This document shows, in pieces, positions 45,501-55,757 of a stretch of 64,000 bases of DNA. The notes beneath the pieces are model-generated. The model worked only from the letters and a program-made list of their open reading frames with translations, was not told the DNA's origin and made no database searches. The translations under genes and the position numbers were made by a program. Numbering within the stretch: the first letter of the stretch is position 1; each line of letters begins with the position of its first letter. Source of the DNA: Bombyx mori. Its lineage: Eukaryota; Arthropoda; Insecta; Lepidoptera; Bombycidae. The stretch lies in assembly GCF_030269925.1 (NCBI RefSeq), contig NC_085127.1:14143501-14207500 (forward strand), given 5' to 3'.

Positions 45501-47183
45501 TGGTGCTTGCAGCTGAAAATGGATACAGGTTTTAAAATAAAACTCTCTTTAAGTCTCTTTGAACCAAATGTTACATTTGGATATTTGGTTATCTGGCGTA
45601 AATGAATTTGTTTGTCATTGGTTCTTATCCTTACCCTAAACTTAAATAATATTGCAATACATTCAAATATTTTTCATCAGTTATTGAATTTTTTCTTTAT
45701 ACTGAATTTATTACGTCAAAATGGTGGTTTCCAGTGAAAAACTTCACTATAAAACTTCACTTCAATAATTCGCCTCGATAGAAAAATAAGAAATAACAGA
45801 GTGAATGACAGCAGCCATCTTGAGACGAGAAGTAGTGTAGTCTCAATTTTAGTCTAAATCGGCTGTTCCACCCTTGGAAGCTCAATGGTTCGTAGCCATA
45901 TAAACTAAGACGGTGGTAGCTTCTTCTGCGTGCTCACAAAACATCTTACCATCATTCAGAATATGAACTAAACACAAGACTACGACTCAATGGCACTGAT
46001 ATAACGACCATCATGGCTTTTAAATACGAAACACAAATATCCCTCTTACTGTAAATCTCAGCTATGAAGGGGTTTCGCAAATGAATACCTACATATGGCA
46101 GATAAAAGAAGTCCTCCGTCTTCATGTTCTTCCACCAGTACGTCGCGTTGTAGGGGTGCTTTTGGTATAGCGCAGAGCGCTACCGTGACTCCTACAGAAA
46201 CACAATTAATCTAAGAATAAAATTTGGCGGTTAAATTATTCTAAATTCTAAATAATTATATATTCTTGCAAATGGCGTCTGTCGCCCATCTTAATTTATG
46301 AGATGAAAGTTAAATTATATTTAATACAACGACCCCACCCTTTAGATCGGAACTGACGAATCCTTTGAGCAGTAGAACGATGGTACTTACCCTGAGCTCA
46401 CAACCATGCCCTGTCAGTATGTACCAACAATAAAGGTCGTTTGACGGTCGCAGTATATTAGTGTAATACTGAGAGAGCGTTATTCCCGATCCTGCGGACA
46501 GAATGGAAAGCAGTCCGCGTCGCCCAAAACACGTCATTTCGGATCCTCCCGATCCACTAACGGTGTATATAGGTACATCAAGCACCGGTCATCGTCCTCG
46601 TCGAACCCGTCGCTTGCGTGACGAGTAAATTAACCCACAGACACAGCCCACTGAATTTCTCGCCGGATCTTCTCAGTGGGTCGCGTTTTCGATCCGGTGG
46701 TAGATTCTGCGAAGCACTGCTCTTGCTAGGGTTCGTGTTAGCAACGTCGTCAGGCTTGAGCCCCGTGTGCTCACCTACTAGTTAAGGTTACGTTGAAATA
46801 GCCTCTCAAGGCTATCAGCTTAGGTAGGGAAAAAAAAAGAGAGAGAGAGCGCCCACTACCTCGTGACTTTCTTATTTGCTTTATATAACACCGACGGGAA
46901 AAGAGGAGGTCAGGATTGAGTGGTTTATTATCCACGACACAGCCAAACATTGACCATTTAATTATTAATCTATAACAAACTGTTTTATAACGTCTCTATA
47001 TTGTATCTTAAATTTACCGAAATTTGTGAATTAATTTAATTTAATTACAAAACTTTTATTTGTAGTTATTTTTCATTGCTTGCTTTTTAGAAAATCTTAT
47101 GAACGCTTACATCTTTGAACAGAGGTAAATAGGTAATTATTAAAGAAAAAAAACAGACCTGTGAGCAGCAGCAACCACTTCAT
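39591..47183 (-). CDS. Secreted GH31 glycosidase, MYORG-like (8 exons, 586 aa)
   Basis: Exons on the minus strand: 47183-47159, 45512-45342, 45021-44361, 44259-44067, 43157-43048, 42173-41918, 40788-40632 and 39778-39591. They total 1761 nt in one frame with GT-AG junctions. The N-terminus MKWLLLLTAASTTLL is a short signal peptide, so the enzyme is probably secreted. The catalytic barrel shows QFEIDDLWE, FRVTIWVHPF, SLKFDAGE (Asp about 341, expected nucleophile) and VRMVDKDTLW (Asp about 399, expected acid/base by analogy with human MYORG). NGYTLVLPDMIGGNGY follows, then RWLQANVFMPTLQYSF. The C-terminal beta region has ERVLAAPV and RDVYLPRGSW. Both expected catalytic acids are present, so it should be an active alpha-glycosidase. 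Alpha-galactosidase-type activity is suggested by the MYORG branch but unproven. Introns hold Bm1 copies, an E5 element and a minisatellite. The first, 25-nt exon rests on signal-peptide logic and phase. Confidence 0.9.
39855..40100 (+). repeat. Bm1 SINE in last intron of GH31 gene
   Basis: Sense Bm1 body, moderately diverged, ending 'atctaagcaaaaaa'. Confidence 0.8.
40312..40565 (+). mobile_element. Helitron-like element (H2) in last intron of GH31 gene
   Basis: A^TCTATACTACCTAATATAT start and gCTAG^T end. The interior 'gttgcgggggcgttaatgat' and 'ctttgtgggagtgagaaata' identify it as the same subfamily as the nested element at 50793-52878. Confidence 0.82.
41026..41240 (+). repeat. Bm1 SINE with internal deletion
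   Basis: Sense body in intron 6 of the GH31 gene. The 'cttagaacttatatctcaag' block is deleted between 'gagacc' and 'tgatctacgttg'. Confidence 0.8.
41441..41842. mobile_element. Repeat with palindromic termini (family E5), copy 2
   Basis: Left terminus GGAACGAAGTTCC plus 'ttatgggacgatgcggaggg', right terminus GGAACTTCGTTCC plus 'tacccgggtccc'. AT-rich interior. It lies in intron 6 of the GH31 gene, about 2.3 kb from copy 1. Confidence 0.7.
42770..42908. repeat. GACT/GAGACT minisatellite
   Basis: Tandem GACTGACTGAGACTGACTGA-type units with interspersed 'gacagactgcctgaga' variants, in intron 5 of the GH31 gene. Confidence 0.92.
43390..43630 (+). repeat. Bm1 SINE in intron 4 of GH31 gene
   Basis: Sense body, 'ttgtggtaggacctcttgtg' to 'atgcaataaaaaaa'. 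Confidence 0.88.
46581..46829 (-). repeat. Dispersed repeat module R3 in intron 1 of GH31 gene
   Basis: Antisense module ending 'ggctatcagcttaggtagg'. The flanking 'ggatcctcccgatccac' (about 46541) matches the R3 linker, so more of the composite element is present on the left. Confidence 0.72.
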
Positions 47184-47200
47184 CTTGATACGCAGATGAA

Positions 47201-47260
47201 GACTGTATCTCGAGAAGAGATTACGATACATTTATTTGAGATATTTTCCACTTATCTTTA
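47201..47260 (-). promoter_or_regulatory. Candidate core promoter of GH31 gene with GATA site
   Basis: On the minus strand, an initiator-like ACAGTC (47206-47201) lies about 20 bases before the ATG. An A/T-rich AAATAAAT (47237-47230) sits about 30 bases further upstream. A GATA motif TAAAGATAAG (47260-47251) is just above. GATA sites are common in gut and fat-body promoters of insects. The assignment is inferential. Confidence 0.3.
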
Positions 47261-47370
47261 GTATACAAGTATGTGGCAGATACCCGCAGAGGTTTCTAAT
47301 TTTAAAATACATAATGTTCTTTTTTCTTTCTGTTATTATCTGTCTCGGATTGAGATGGCCAGGTGCTTTT

Positions 47371-47613
47371 ACTGGTGGTAGGACATCTTGAGTCCGCACG
47401 GGTAGATACCACCACCCTGCCTATTTCTACCGTGAAGCAGTAATACGTTTCGGTTTGAAGGATAATTCAGTCGTTGTACTGTTAAAACTGAGACTTAGAA
47501 CTTATGTCTCGAGGTAGGTGGCGGCATTTATGTCGTAGGTGCCTTTGGGCTCCGCTAATCACTTAACACCAGATGAGCCGTGAGCTCGCCCACCCACCTA
47601 AGCAATAAAAAAA
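47371..47613 (+). repeat. Bm1 SINE
   Basis: Sense body with several substitutions, just upstream of the GH31 gene. Confidence 0.85.
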
Positions 47614-47819
47614 GCCTCATTAGGCTTGAGCCTCAGGAACACGATATCTTCATGTCTAATAAAAATTAAAAGATTAATACTCATTTATCTAAATGATATT
47701 AGGTCAAAAAAACAAATTCCACGTGTAATATATTTTACTTAGATAAATATTGGGAACTCCAATATAGTAGTAGAACACTGTAGGAGCGGCATATTTCTTC
47801 TAGCAGCAATTACCGCCCT

Positions 47820-48110
47820 TTTTTTTGTCAGGAGGAAATCGCCGGACTTCCGTCCTCCACTGGGGATGGAGGGCGGGGCATGTCAGAGTCGAACTAACTA
47901 AAACCTCCTGTCGCTCAACAACCAACGTCCTCGCATGAGACAGAACTCATGAAAAGGCAAAGGGGGGAAAGTGAAGCGTTTAGTGCGGAGCACATCTCTC
48001 CCATCACCCTCCCCCTCGGGCCGCCGGACTGGCGGTCGTCGGCGCCACGACCACCAGCCCTCTCGGTCGGCAGGCTATCCGAAGCCTAGATGGCGCCGGT
48101 TAGAGTGAGT
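47820..48110 (-). mobile_element. R1-clade-like LINE 3' end with 12-bp target duplication
   Basis: GC-rich, antisense, ending 'cgatttcctcctgacaaaaa' on the minus strand with a poly(A) (T-run at about 47820-47827). It is flanked by identical AATTACCGCCCT at 47808-47819 and 48111-48122. This is a 5'-truncated target-primed insertion. The clade (R1-type) is suggested by the GC-rich 3' UTR style and is not proven. Confidence 0.75.
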
Positions 48111-48122
48111 AATTACCGCCCT

Positions 48123-48644
48123 AACATAATGTTAATGCACAAATTCAGCTAGCGGGAGTGCCATGGCGTGCTGTAATTCCTTTTACGCCTTTACATGTGC
48201 TGAATCTGGGTTAGGAATTTCAAGTGAATCGATTGAACTTCATCCTCGGGTCATGATGGAGGAAAGTTTAAAGAAGACGGTTACGAAAACAACGCGCTTA
48301 ACATTTTAAGCACGGTTATAAGTATAAAACATGAAACTTAATATTGCTTCTTAAAAATTCCTTCCTATACTTGTTTGTACTTATGCATATCTATGATTTT
48401 ATACAAGTGCAAACTTTTACTAAAACTACCTCTATACAGAAGGGTCTCAGGTATAAAGCGGAAGGGTTACAAATTACAATAGACCACACACACGCACACA
48501 TCCGCTTCTTCTAGCTGCTGTAACTTTGTAACAACTACGAATTTTAGAAAATCACTTTACCAACATGTTAATAAAGAATCAGATTAGGCAAGAAAAAATC
48601 CTTTTTTTGAACCCATCACAAGCGGTGACCTTTAAGATAAGAAT
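48123..48644. other. Spacer
   Basis: AT-rich with no gene or repeat that I can support. Confidence 0.4.
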
Positions 48645-48870
48645 TCATCATCATCATCATCCGCCCACAGTCGTCCACTGCTGGACATAGGTCTCTCACA
48701 ATCCACATCACTGAGCCCGGTCTTCGGCTCTCCTCATCCACTTCTTGCTGCCATCGTTCGGAGGTCATCGCACCACCCAGCCAGAGGGCGTTCCACATTA
48801 CATTTTCCGCTGTGCGATCTCCACTCGAGAACCCGTCTGCTCCAGTGATAGTCAGTTCTACGGCATAATA
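48645..48870 (-). mobile_element. RTE LINE 3' end, antisense
   Basis: The trinucleotide tail (atcatcatcatcatcc) and 'gtccactgctggacataggt' are in antisense orientation, followed by decayed ORF C-terminal sequence. It is the same family as 51157-51416. Confidence 0.65.
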
Positions 48871-48909
48871 TATGGCCAGATAAGAATTAGTGGTTAATAA
48901 TTCGAGAGA

Positions 48910-49989
48910 GAGAAGGTGAAGAAATAAAAATTCAAAGAGGAGTCCGCCAAGGAGATCCTTTGTCACCGAAGTTGTTTACTGCGGTTCTGGAGAACGTTTT
49001 TCGTCAACTAAACTGGGAAACAAGAGGGCTATCAATAGATGGAGACAACTTAACCCAATTAAGATTTGCAGATGATATATTAATCTTTTCACCAACAAAA
49101 AATGAACTTCAAGCAATGCTTGGAGAATTAGTCGAGGAAAGTCGGAAGGTAGGACTGATTATGAACACTCAGAAGACTAAAGCTATGACTAACGATATAA
49201 AATACCCCATAACTATTAACAGCAACACTATTGAATATGTTGATGAATACGTTTACTTAGGCCAAATAATATCGCCGTCAGACCTCACTTCAAAAGAAAT
49301 AGAAAGACGAATAGCCAATGCATGGAAAAGGTACTGGAATCTAAAAGAAGTGATGAAAAACAATGAAACAAGCATGACCATTAAAAGGAAACTCTTCAAC
49401 ACCTGCATCCTCCCTGTCCTTACATACGGATGTCAAACATGGGCCCTAACAAAGGCACATGCTCGAAAATTAGAAGTTTGTCAAAACGCTATAGAGAGGA
49501 GCATGACGGGGAAAAGATTATCAGACAAAATAAGAACATCAACAATTAAAAAACAAACTCAATTAAAGGATGTCTCAGTTACAATAAGGAAACTTAAATG
49601 GAAGTGGACGGGGCATACTATAAGAGGACAGGAGAAATGGTGTAAAACTATAATGTACTGGTATCCGAGAGACAGAAAAAGAAACCGAGGTAGACCATTT
49701 AGGAGATGGGTGGACGACATTAAGGCAGTTGCGGGAAGCACATGGACCAGAACAGCTGAAAATAGAAGCTTATGGAGGCAGTTGGAGGAGGCCTATGTCT
49801 ATAATAGACAAACAGACAATAACTAATAATAACATAGGTAAAAAAAAAAAAAAGCTTCCAAATTTTTTTTTAACTAATATTAATACCACTACTTACTTAA
49901 AACATAGTAAAAAAAAAAAAATTATTGTATATGTAAAAAAAAAAAAAATGTAATTGTCTGAATAAAGGCTTTATTATTATTATTATTAT
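48910..49989 (+). mobile_element. RTE-clade LINE, 5'-truncated, intact RT C-terminal frame, 13-bp target duplication
   Basis: An uninterrupted frame 48912-49826 (304 codons) covers RT palm motifs RQGDPLSPKLFT, LRFADDILIFS and EYVYLGQIIS. It then covers the RTE-typical C-terminus KWKWTGHTIR...RGRPFRRWVDDI. The catalytic FADD is intact. The 3' UTR is A-rich and ends in a TTA repeat. Flanks are identical ATAATTCGAGAGA at 48897-48909 and 49990-50002. The missing 5' half (endonuclease, RT fingers) means it cannot be autonomous. The absence of stops suggests a recent insertion. Confidence 0.9.
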
Positions 49990-50242
49990 ATAATTCGAGA
50001 GACAGTATAATATAGTCAAGCCTATAAAATATTTGACAAAAAAATATAATCTAAAATATTAACAAACGGGCAACTAAAAACTCTTCCGTTTCAATATGTT
50101 TTCTCCAGCGCTTTTCTCGGTTGAAGTTGTTACACTGATGGTAGAACAATTTAAAAGGCCGCATAGATAGATACCATCGTTCTGCCTATTTCTGCTGTGA
50201 AATAGTCAGGTGTTCCGGGTTGAAATAGTCGTAGACACAAAC

Positions 50243-50355
50243 GGTAGGCAGCGGCTTGGATCTGCCCCTGGCATTGCTGACGTCCATAAGCGACGGTAAC
50301 CACTCACCATCAGATGGGCCGTATGCTCGTTTGCCTATACGGCAATAAAAAAAGA
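50243..50355 (+). repeat. LINE 3'-tail repeat (family 2)
   Basis: Sense tail 'gtaggcagcggcttggatct' to 'gtatgctcgtttgcctatac' plus A-rich end. Confidence 0.7.
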
Positions 50356-50792
50356 CAAAAAAAACTGTGCATCTTGGGACGCCCGACAGTAGTCATAACT
50401 TAAACTAATCTAAATTGAACTATTTAATATTCAAATTGTTTAACTTGAGAAAAGCTTAGGTTAATTACTTAAATTTTATATATATTAATATGATAATGTA
50501 AGGGAAAGTGTAACAAACATTGAAAAAGATATATAAATAGTTAGGAGTTAAGTTCTCAGTACCGCTGCCGTATGCGTGAGAGAAAGGGAAGCCAAACAAA
50601 CTGGCACCGTAACGTGTTACGTAACGAGACGGCCTATCTTCCCTCAAGAACATATCACTTCAATAATTCAGTGTTCGAATTAATATCTTAAGGTTCGTGA
50701 CGATAGACAATTCAGATCAGGCTGGCCGTCAGTTTGTCCACTCATTTACAGGAATAATAAACATCTAAAAAATCAACTATTCTTATAATGTA
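50356..50792. other. Spacer
   Basis: AT-rich; no gene or repeat seen. Confidence 0.4.
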
Positions 50793-50833
50793 CTAGCTGT
50801 ACCCGTCCGCTTCGCTGGGCATTTAATTTTTAT

Positions 50834-51075
50834 ACTGGTGGTAGGACCTCTTCAGAGTCCGCGCGGGTAGGTACCACCACCCTGTCTATTTCTGCCGTGA
50901 AGCAGTAATGCGTTTCGGTTTGAAGGGTGGGGCAGCCGTTGTAACTATACCTGAGACCTTAGAACTTATGTCTCAAGGTGGGTGGCGCATTTACGTTGTA
51001 GATATCTATGGGCTCCACTAACCATTAACACCAGGTGGGCTGTAAGTTCGTCCACCAATTTAAGAAAAAAAAAAA
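50834..51075 (+). repeat. Bm1 SINE nested in H2 element
   Basis: Sense body from 'actggtggtagg' to an A-run, splitting the H2 sequence between 'tttaatttttat' and 'aacattattatttctc'. Confidence 0.88.
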
Positions 51076-51156
51076 TAACATTATTATTTCTCGCCCCCAC
51101 AAATATTCTCATCATTAACGCCCCCGCAACTGGTGTAGGGAGTCCAACACTCATAT

Positions 51157-51416
51157 CATCATCATCATTTCAGCCTATCGCCGTCCACTGCTGAACATAG
51201 GCCTCTCCAATAGATTTCCAGTGCGACCGGTCCATTGCCACCTGCATCCAACGAGACCCAGCGCTTTTTACTAGGTCGTCGGTCCATCTAGTAGGTGGCC
51301 GTCCCACACTGCGCTTGCCAGTACGTGGTCGCCACTCCAGGATCTTTCTGCCCCATCGACCGTCCTCTCTTCGTGCTATGTGGCCGGCCCATTGCCACTT
51401 CAGTTCACTAATTCTA
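51157..51416 (-). mobile_element. RTE LINE 3' fragment nested in H2 element, 11-bp target duplication
   Basis: Minus-strand frame with ELKWQWAGHIARR, GRPPTRWTDDL and WKSIGEAYVQQW, the RTE C-terminus, ending in a trinucleotide tail. It is flanked by identical AACACTCATAT at 51146-51156 and 51417-51427. Confidence 0.85.
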
Positions 51417-51549
51417 AACACTCATATACATATTAGCCTATCCATTAAGTAAACGTATTTTCTACATGGATACTAAATTTCAAGTCAATCGGATGCACGG
51501 TTCAGTAGTTATAACGGAACATCCTTAAAAACCCCCGTAGATTTATACC

Positions 51550-52852
51550 TAGTCAGGTCATAAATTCTGTCACATGTTTAATGTAAAATAATTGAAACAA
51601 GCTTATTCATTATGTAACCATTCATATACCAAAATGAACTTAACAAAACATAGATTCTTATGACACTAAAGTTTATTCAAAATGACCTCCGTGATTTTGA
51701 ATACAGGCCTTCACTCTGCGCGGCCAGTCGTCTATCGCAGCACGAACGAGGTCCATGTCAATATCGGCGGCTGCCTAAATCAAGGATATCTTGAGTGACT
51801 CCAAATTGGGATGAGGCTTTGAACACGCCTCTTCCTCCAAGTGTTGCCACATCTTGTAATCTAACGGATTCAAATCTGGACTGGAGGAGGGCCAGTCCTC
51901 GTGCCGGATGAAGTCGATTTCACGCGCCGCCAGCCAGTCTTGTGTGCTCTTCGCTCTATGAGCTGGCGCCGAATCTTGTTGGAATACCCAGTGCCTGTTA
52001 TTGAACATGGTATGAGAAACAGGTTCCACAAGGTTCGTCAGGACTGTATTTTGATACACAACTGCATTCGTTTTTACACCTTTCTCACAAAAATGTACCT
52101 CCGTTAAGCCCCAATAAGAAACTCCCAACCATACCATGAGCGAGGATGGAAAATGACCTCGTTGGACACGCGGAATACGGTTGCTCGCTTCTTCACTACT
52201 GTGTGCGTACACCTTATCATTTTGTTTGTTGTAGCTCTCTTCTACAGTAAATTTTTTTTCATCCGAAAAAAGAATTTCCCGATATTTTTTTCCCGCGTAC
52301 CGCTTCAACAAAGCGCGGCATCTCTTCAGTCTCAGGTCCATTAGACGAGCATTCAAAGGATGTCCTGTTTTTCTTCGATATGCCCGAAGCCCTAAGTCTT
52401 CATTTAACACCCTTTTCACCGTGGTTCTGTTTAACCCCATCTGAAGGGCCAACAGTTTCTGCTTACGTTTGGGATTTCTTTGAATTCGCGCCTTCACAGC
52501 TTTTATCACTGCTGGAGTCCTAACAGACCGAGGGCGACCACTTCTTGACCTGTCATCTACACTAGAGTCTTCATTGTATCGTTTGATGGTACGTTAAACG
52601 AATCTTTTGGTTATATTCAAATTTTTCAGTATGTTAAAAATTTGAATTGGCGCGTAACCGCAACGATGCAACGCAATAACTGCAACACGGTCTTCTTTAA
52701 GCGTCCACTCCATATTTAAAAATGAGTAAAATTCTAAAAGTATACATTTTTATTTTCATGAACAATTCGACATTCGAATTCAATAAACTTTTTTGTGGCC
52801 AGCATTCTAAAAGAAAAATTTTTACTGTGTGACAATACTTATGACCTGACTA
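51550..52852 (-). mobile_element. maT (mariner, DD37D) transposon, degraded
   Basis: TA target duplications (51550-51551, 52851-52852) surround inverted termini GTCAGGTCATAA..TTCTGTCACA and their partner GTGTGACAATACTTATGACC. The length is about 1.3 kb, which is full size. It contains the transposase frame at 51775-52509. Upstream coding sequence (52510-52720, minus) is frameshifted, so it is a dead or near-dead copy. Confidence 0.9.
51775..52509 (-). pseudogene. maT-family transposase, catalytic part (244 aa open, frame broken at both ends)
   Basis: The frame shows FSDEKKF (first Asp), MVWLGVSYWGL, WVFQQDSAPAHRA (second Asp), WPSSSPDLNPLDYKMW (third Asp). Counting from the second to the third Asp gives 37 intervening residues, the DD37D spacing of maT. 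The N-terminal helix-turn-helix sequence lies upstream in other frames (minus, about 52510-52720, up to an ATG-like 'atggagtggacgcttaaag'). The frame also ends early after LESLKISLI. All three catalytic Asp are present, but the complete protein is not encoded in one frame. Confidence 0.88.
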
Positions 52853-52878
52853 GTTATATTATTATGTATTAGTATAGA

Positions 52879-53822
52879 TATTACGTTAGCGAGCAAATTT
52901 AGACAAAAAAATAGCATCCTGTACTTACGCTTATATAATCTTATATGCCAACGCAACATTATTATATCCCTGGCTGAATGCCACGTATCTATTATCATTT
53001 TAATACGTATCAATATCGAATACCCTGTATTTGATGTCAAGATAAGATTATTTAGAAGAAAAAGAAAACAACTATCGTTCGTCAATCAAAATGAGTTTTG
53101 TAAATAAGGTCGTACTAGTTAGTAGACGTGTCTTTACTTGCCCTTTTTTCGTAGTATTTGCTGTTCACATTGATGAGATTCCCTATATTTTCAACTGATA
53201 ACCGCTTCGAGGGTATATATCGATAGTCTAGTCAAACCCGGCTTAGTTTGCTGGTTGATCATTGATTTGGTACGATCGCTACCAAAATTCACAGGATCAT
53301 CCGCTAGCTAATCTGAAGATTTCCGGAAAATCGAAACTGGTTCAGCCGTTTCGGAGTCTATAGGGTATAAAAATACATTGACGTGTAAAAATACCGAATG
53401 AAAAAAAAATTGTCGTCTAAATATGACAAAAAAATTTACGATTTAATGGTTTTTATATAAATAATTCAATTCTTTCCGCTGTCATAAACAATATTTTTTC
53501 CAATAAAAGTGAGTTACAGCTTCGAGCGATGTCAGTATGGAAGGTCAAGTATAGTTGGCTTCTAAAATGTTGAACGTCTTAAAAGAGCGTAGCGGTAATT
53601 CAGACTTGGAAAAAGATTATGCTCTACAAAATATATATCTAATCTAACGTAGAGTACTCGTACGTAGGGTTCCTATCCTATATATTAGCTGTTTCGATGT
53701 AGCAAAGAGCCTGTCGGATTACAAATATTCCTAATATCACAGATCGTTGTGGATGTATAGAAAGAATGTATCGAAGGGGAAACTCTGTGTTTTTGATGTG
53801 AAACGTCTATAGCGGCGGGTCA
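52879..53822. other. Spacer
   Basis: AT-rich. A segment near 53320-53360 ('ggttcagccgtttcggagt') resembles the internal part of CTAG-type Helitron repeats, but I cannot define ends. No gene. Confidence 0.35.
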
Positions 53823-53980
53823 GTGTGCTTAGTGCGAGTTTTTTAACGTTCTCGATAGCGTAAAAGTTAACTCAAATTTGTATGCAGCTCCTAGTGGCAA
53901 ATGTAGGCAAACGTTCCAATTGCAAATTTGAGTTAACTATTACGCTATCGAGAACGTTAAAGAACTCGCACTAAGCACAC
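53823..53980. mobile_element. Foldback MITE, complete copy 2 (158 bp)
   Basis: Almost the whole length is one inverted repeat: GTGTGCTTAGTGCGAG...ttaacgttctcgatagcg at the left and cgctatcgagaacgttaa...CTCGCACTAAGCACAC at the right, around a short centre. It would form a near-perfect hairpin. Confidence 0.88.
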
Positions 53981-54106
53981 AGAGCTGGTTCACATAAGGT
54001 CGGACCGACAGTTTTACTGTAGTCGGCTTGACGGTCTACTGTTTACACTTCAAGCTGCCGATCCGACCAAATGTGAACAATATTGTTGTCTACACTACTG
54101 TACTGT

Positions 54107-55054
54107 GAATGCTCTAATCGAGGAGCTCAGCAGTACTCATGTCGGCTGCCATATTGATGAAATATGTCTCAACAATATCAGTTATGCTGATGACATGGTG
54201 CTGCTGAGTGCGTCGGCCTGTGGGCTGTCTAAGCTGCTTGGCATATGTGAAAGATATGCTCTAAGTCACGGTCTGGTGTATAATACAAAGAAGAGTGAGT
54301 GAATGGTGTTTCAGGCCAGAGGCAGGTGTCTGGATAACATTCCCTCCGTCAAACTGAATGGTACGCCACTGCGCAGAGTAGACAAGTTTAAATACCTAGG
54401 ACACTTTGTAACCTCTGACCTGAGGGATGATGCAGACATTGAGCGGGAGCGGAGAGCGCTGTCTGTAAGAGCTAATATGATTGCCCGCAGGTTCGCTCGA
54501 TGTTCGCGGGATGTCAAAATCACTCTATTTAGAGCGTTTTGTACGTCCTTCTATACGTGCAGCCTGTGGGTGCTCTATAGTCAAAAGCAGTACAGCGCCT
54601 TACGCGTCCAATACAACAATGCGTTCAGGGTGTTGTTGGGGCTGCCTCGGTTCTGTAGCGCGTCGGGAATGTTCGCCGAGGCACGAGTCGACTGTTTCTT
54701 TACGACCATGCGGAAAAGGTGCACATCCCTGATTGGCCGGGTCCGGGTCAGCCCTAACAGCATCCTGAAGGCACTAACAGACCGTTATGACTGTCGGTAC
54801 TTGAACCATTGTACCATGGTTCACTTGCGGACTAAACAATAATAATAATAATAATAATGGTTGGTTCGAAGTAGGTATCAGTGGAATGGAATTTTTGAAA
54901 TGTATTCAACTGATAACTACTTTTAATAAATGTATCTTTTTTATTTGATTGGCTTTGTTAATTTTAAGTATGTTTCAATGATACTATGTTCACATATGAA
55001 CTTATTGTTGTCTGAAATAAAATAAATCATTCATTCATTCATTCATTCATTCAT
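54107..55054 (+). mobile_element. Non-LTR LINE 3' half with 8-bp target duplication and in-frame stop
   Basis: The RT frame NNISYADDMVLLSAS is interrupted by TGA at 54300-54302, then continues RVDKFKYLGHFVTSDL, CTSFYTCSLW to a stop at 54842. The 3' end has AAT repeats and a (TTCA)n tail. It is flanked by identical TGTACTGT at 54099-54106 and 55055-55062. The active-site YADD is retained. The clade is not certain (CR1/jockey-like group). Confidence 0.82.
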
Positions 55055-55072
55055 TGTACTGTTGATTTACCG

Positions 55073-55295
55073 CGCGGGTAGGTACCACCGCCCTGTCTAT
55101 TTCTGCCGTGAAGCAGTAATGCGTTTCGGTTTGAAGGGTGGGGCAGCCGTTGTAACTATACTGAGACCTTACAACTTATATCTCAAGGTGGGTGGCGCAT
55201 TTACGTTGTAGATGTCTATGGGCTCCAGTAACCACTTAACACCAGGTGGGCTGTGAGCTCGTCCACACATCTAAGCAATAAAAAAAAAAAAAAAA
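55073..55295 (+). repeat. 5'-truncated Bm1 SINE with 10-bp target duplication
   Basis: It begins at 'gggtaggtaccaccgccc' and ends in an A-run, flanked by identical GATTTACCGC at 55063-55072 and 55296-55305. It inserted directly beside the LINE end. Confidence 0.88.
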
Positions 55296-55318
55296 GATTT
55301 ACCGCTGTATAAAGCAGT

Positions 55319-55757
55319 TTTTTTTTTATTGCTTAGATGGGTGGACGAGCTTACAGCCCACCTGGTGTTAAGTGGTTACTGGAGCCCATAGACATCTACA
55401 ACGTAAATGCGCCACCCACCTTGAGATACAAGTTCTAAGGTCTCAAGTATAGTTACGACGGCTGCCCCACCCTTCAAACCGAAACGCATTACTGCTTCAC
55501 GGCAGAAATAGGCAGGGTGGTGGTACCCACCCGTGCTTACTCACAACAGGTCCTACCACCAGTAATTACGCAAATTATAATTTTGCAGGTTTCATTTTTA
55601 TTACACGATGTTATTCCTTCACCGTGGAAGTCAATCGTGAACATTTGTTGAGTACGTATTTCATTTGAAAAATTGGTACCCGCCTGCGGGATTCGAACAC
55701 CGTTGCATCGCTTCAACACGAATGCACCGGACGTCTTATCCGTTAGGCCACGACGAC
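55319..55757 (-). repeat. Full-length Bm1-type SINE with tRNA-like head
   Basis: Antisense: T-run, body, middle segment and the tRNA-like head ending 'ccgttaggccacgacgac'. It forms an inverted pair with the sense Bm1 at 55073-55295. Confidence 0.9.

Larger units (their letters stand above)
50793..52878 (-). mobile_element. Helitron-like element (H2) carrying three nested insertions
   Basis: Antisense. CTAG at 50793-50796 with 'cccgtccgcttcgctgggc' at the left, and the reverse complement of TCTATACTAATACATAATAA at the right. Once the inserted Bm1 (50834-51075), RTE tail (51157-51416) and maT transposon (51550-52852) are removed, the remaining pieces match the intact copies at 24978-25186 and 40312-40565 in order. 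Confidence 0.85.

Noticed and set aside
54311..54763. Minus-strand and alternative-frame ORFs over the 54-kb LINE
   Set aside because: Antisense or frame shadows of the reverse-transcriptase sequence.
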